A stretch of 9,050 nt of DNA from assembly GCA_031256155.1 (NCBI GenBank), contig JAIRRD010000051.1, positions 1 through 9,050 of the forward strand. Direction: 5' to 3'. This stretch comes from Holophagales bacterium. GTDB lineage: Bacteria; Acidobacteriota; Holophagae; Holophagales; Holophagaceae. Below, in pieces: positions 7,702 to 9,050 of this stretch. Position 1 is the first letter of the stretch; every line of letters begins with the position of its first letter. The notes beneath the pieces were generated by a model. That model was not told the origin of the DNA, ran no database searches, and worked only from the letters and a program-made list of their open reading frames with translations. The position numbers and the translations under genes are program-made.

Positions 7702-8018
7702 AGAATCCCCCAGAACGTCATTGGTACATCATTTCTTATGACGTATCTGATGATAAGCGCAGGTCTAAAGTGGCTAAATGTTTGGAAGGTTATGGTGAGC
7801 GCGTACAATTTTCAGTATTTCGTACATTTCTAAGCCGAAGGGCTCTAGCTCGGCTAAGATTTGAACTTAACCAGAAAATGGATAGTGTTGATGGATTGCT
7901 TATTATCCACCTTTGCCCATCATGTCAATCGCGTATTCAGGACAGGCATGGATCAAAAGATTGGAGGACAGAAATTCCACTGGGTTTCAAAATCACAGGC
8001 AATCAAGCATCAATCTGA
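7698..8018 (+). CDS. cas2: Cas2, spacer acquisition subunit
   Basis: Forms the Cas1-Cas2 integration complex. From GTG 7698 the protein has 106 residues and opens with the Cas2 first strand, RHWYIISYDVSDDKRR (7-22), where D15 is the conserved acidic residue. GERVQFSVFRTFLSRRALARL follows, the second strand and helix of the ferredoxin-like fold. LCPSCQSRI lies near the C-terminus, with a CxxC pair. The length is normal for the family. Starting at the GTG overlapping the upstream stop gives a compact N-terminus and a good ribosome binding site; ATG 7656 is less likely. It is the last gene of the operon. An A8 run begins at the last base of the stop codon, and I see no GC-rich terminator downstream. 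Confidence 0.95.
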   Translation: MKNPPERHWYIISYDVSDDKRRSKVAKCLEGYGERVQFSVFRTFLSRRALARLRFELNQKMDSVDGLLIIHLCPSCQSRIQDRHGSKDWRTEIPLGFKITGNQASI

Positions 8019-8067
8019 AAAAAAATCTAGTTTTACATAAATATTCATTGAAATATAAACAAGAACG

Positions 8068-8108
8068 CAAAATTTAATGTTACGATACATGAATAACATT
8101 AAGTTTTG
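8068..8108. repeat. 15-bp-arm inverted repeat in the leader
   Basis: Left arm 8068-8082 (CAAAATTTAATGTTA) and right arm 8094-8108 (TAACATTAAGTTTTG) match as reverse complements at 14 of 15 positions, around an 11-nt centre. The one mismatch is a G-U pair in RNA. The arms are very AT-rich with few GC pairs and no clean downstream T tract, so a terminator is doubtful. An operator, a structured leader RNA or a DNA-bending element are alternatives. Confidence 0.8.
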
Positions 8109-8114
8109 TATTTG

Positions 8115-8127
8115 CATCAAATAGTTG
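8115..8127 (+). promoter_or_regulatory. IHF-like binding core
   Basis: CATCAAATAGTTG fits the IHF consensus WATCAANNNNTTR except at the first base. It lies about 100 bp before the first repeat. IHF bends leaders for Cas1-Cas2 integration in type I-E and I-F systems; the same role here is inference. Confidence 0.45.
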
Positions 8128-8135
8128 ACCAACTA
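8122..8135. promoter_or_regulatory. 14-bp palindrome, possible operator
   Basis: TAGTTG-AC-CAACTA: perfect 6-bp arms around a 2-bp centre. It covers the -35-like TTGACC and the 3' half of the IHF-like core, so a protein bound here would compete with polymerase and IHF. Confidence 0.4.
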
Positions 8136-8152
8136 CATTTACTTCATCTAAA
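8125..8152 (+). promoter_or_regulatory. Candidate promoter for the CRISPR array
   Basis: TTGACC (8125-8130, 5 of 6 to the sigma-70 -35 box) and TCTAAA (8147-8152, 4 of 6 to the -10 box), 16 nt apart. Transcription would start near 8159, some 70 nt before the first repeat. In AT-rich sequence such pairs arise by chance. Confidence 0.35.
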
Positions 8153-8213
8153 ACACATGACAGAATTTATACATACATGAAATGGCTCTTTGAAAACCTA
8201 AATAATGGTAATA

Positions 8214-8224
8214 ATATTCAATAT
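8214..8224. repeat. Palindrome at the leader-repeat junction
   Basis: ATATT-C-AATAT, followed by GGGG (8225-8228) and then repeat 1. The heptamer ATATTCA also occurs near the start of the leader (8041-8047). Its position next to the site of spacer insertion makes it a candidate leader-anchoring element. Confidence 0.3.
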
Positions 8225-8228
8225 GGGG

Positions 8229-9050
8229 GTGTATTCAGATCTAATGCCTAAGGGCGTTGAGCACAAGGTATAAACCACATAGCGTATTCAAATGTTTTTA
8301 TGTGTATTCAGATCTAATGCCTAAGGGCGTTGAGCACCAGTCCACTATAAATGACATCCCGCGACGTTCGATGTGTATTCAGATCTAATGCCTAAGGGCG
8401 TTGAGCACGTGTATGGCAAAAGCCGACATAGATGAGCTAGACCGTGTATTCAGATCTAATGCCTAAGGGCGTTGAGCACGCTCTGGCTCTGGCTATGGCG
8501 ATGGCTCTGGCTATGGTGTATTCAGATCTAATGCCTAAGGGCGTTGAGCACCCGTACGTGACTGACTGCCAGTTTGCGGTTGCTGGTGTATTCAGATCTA
8601 ATGCCTAAGGGCGTTGAGCACCGATCAATCCCGAAGCAGATCTGGACTTACAGAAGTGTATTCAGATCTAATGCCTAAGGGCGTTGAGCACCGTGTAATG
8701 AATTGGGCAGAAACAATAGAAATAAGTGTGTATTCAGATCTAATGCCTAAGGGCGTTGAGCACTGTGAGCAGGGGTCGTATTCATACCCCAAACTCTTTA
8801 GTGTATTCAGATCTAATGCCTAAGGGCGTTGAGCACATGAAATTGTTAATCAAAAAGACTGCACAACAGAGTGTATTCAGATCTAATGCCTAAGGGCGTT
8901 GAGCACTAATCTTCAGTTGCTTTCCATTCCGCCTCCTGGTCAAGTGTATTCAGATCTAATGCCTAAGGGCGTTGAGCACCGTCTTCTTGTTCACTGGATA
9001 GGCTGCAATAGCTCGGTGTATTCAGATCTAATGCCTAAGGGCGTTGAGCA
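8229..9050 (+). CRISPR. CRISPR array, 12 repeats and 11 spacers, open at the window edge
   Basis: Identical 36-bp repeats, beginning GTGTATTCAG and ending GTTGAGCAC, start at 8229, 8302, 8373, 8444, 8516, 8586, 8656, 8728, 8801, 8871, 8944 and 9016; the last loses one base at the window edge. Spacers in order are 37, 35, 35, 36, 34, 34, 36, 37, 34, 37 and 36 bp. All are different. No repeat variant is seen, so no trailer end is visible and the array probably continues. The leader side is at 8228, giving + strand transcription. With a separate Cas6, mature crRNAs should carry a 5' handle from the repeat 3' end. Confidence 0.99.
8243..8258 (+). repeat. Hairpin within the CRISPR repeat (first copy shown)
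   Basis: Repeat positions 15-30 can fold: AATGCC pairs with GGCGTT (six pairs including one G-U) around a TAAG loop. This is the likely Cas6 recognition stem. Cutting at its 3' base leaves a 6-nt handle (GAGCAC); the more usual 8-nt handle (TTGAGCAC) would need a cut two pairs up the stem. The same hairpin occurs in all copies. Confidence 0.65.

Larger units (their letters stand above)
8019..8228 (+). promoter_or_regulatory. CRISPR leader
   Basis: A 210-bp AT-rich non-coding stretch between cas2 and the first repeat, on the expected leader side of an array transcribed on the + strand. It contains a long inverted repeat (8068-8108), an IHF-like core (8115-8127), a short palindrome (8122-8135), promoter-like hexamers and a palindrome at the repeat junction (8214-8224). 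Two weaker promoter-like pairs are TTGAAA 8048-8053 with TTTAAT 8073-8078 (19-nt spacer) and TTGAAA 8190-8195 with TAATAT 8212-8217 (16-nt spacer). The leader role is inferred from position and composition. Confidence 0.85.

Noticed and set aside
6..8018. Developmental dev operon rather than an immune locus
   Set aside because: Cas8, Cas7 and Cas5 resemble DevT, DevR and DevS, but complete cas3, cas6 and adaptation genes with a uniform array indicate immunity; I saw no evidence for a developmental role.
8019..8110. Intrinsic terminator after cas2
   Set aside because: The inverted repeat here is AT-rich and lacks a following T tract, so it does not fit a standard terminator; a weak role cannot be excluded.
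8614..8823. 69-codon open frame across repeats 6-9
   Set aside because: It is read through CRISPR repeats and spacers. The 36-bp repeat is stop-free in this frame and gives the same peptide (VYSDLMPKGVEH) each time, so it is an artefact of the array.

Overview
The window is one complete CRISPR-Cas locus, all on the + strand: a cas operon (6-8018), a leader (8019-8228) and the leader-proximal part of a CRISPR array (8229 to the window edge). Gene content and order match the MYXAN/Dev type of class 1, type I system: cas6 (cmx6), cas3, cas8a1 (csx13/cmx1, DevT-like), cas7 (DevR), cas5 (cmx5/DevS), a cas4-cas1 fusion and cas2. From memory, this group was placed in I-A by its Cas8a1 name and later treated as a I-B-like variant; I cannot settle the subtype label from sequence alone.

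The host is probably a Gram-negative bacterium, perhaps a proteobacterium. The support is mid-range and uneven GC, Shine-Dalgarno sites, several GTG starts, and an IHF-like site in the leader. No housekeeping gene is present, and CRISPR loci move between lineages, so this assignment is weak.

The genes are packed for translational coupling. cas6/cas3, cas3/cas8, cas5/cas4-1 and cas4-1/cas2 overlap, and cas7/cas5 are 6 nt apart. The only real gap (59 nt) lies between cas8 and cas7 and holds a possible 24-codon ORF. Cas6 should process the array transcript. Cas8, Cas7, Cas5 and probably a Cas11 small subunit translated from inside cas8 should form Cascade. Cas3 (HD nuclease plus helicase) should degrade the target, and Cas4-Cas1 with Cas2 should acquire spacers. 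All catalytic motifs I could check in Cas3, Cas4, Cas1 and Cas2 are intact.

The leader is AT-rich and structured. It holds a 15-bp-arm inverted repeat, an IHF-like core, a 14-bp palindrome over a promoter-like -35 element, and a small palindrome at the leader/repeat junction. The array shows 12 identical 36-bp repeats (the last cut by 1 base at the window edge) and 11 spacers of 34-37 bp. Identical repeats and complete adaptation genes suggest a recently active locus.

I see no undescribed defence system beside the CRISPR-Cas locus. The best leads within it are the internal Cas11 start in cas8, the dyad elements of the leader, the small ORF before cas7, and spacer 4, which is built from hexamer units.
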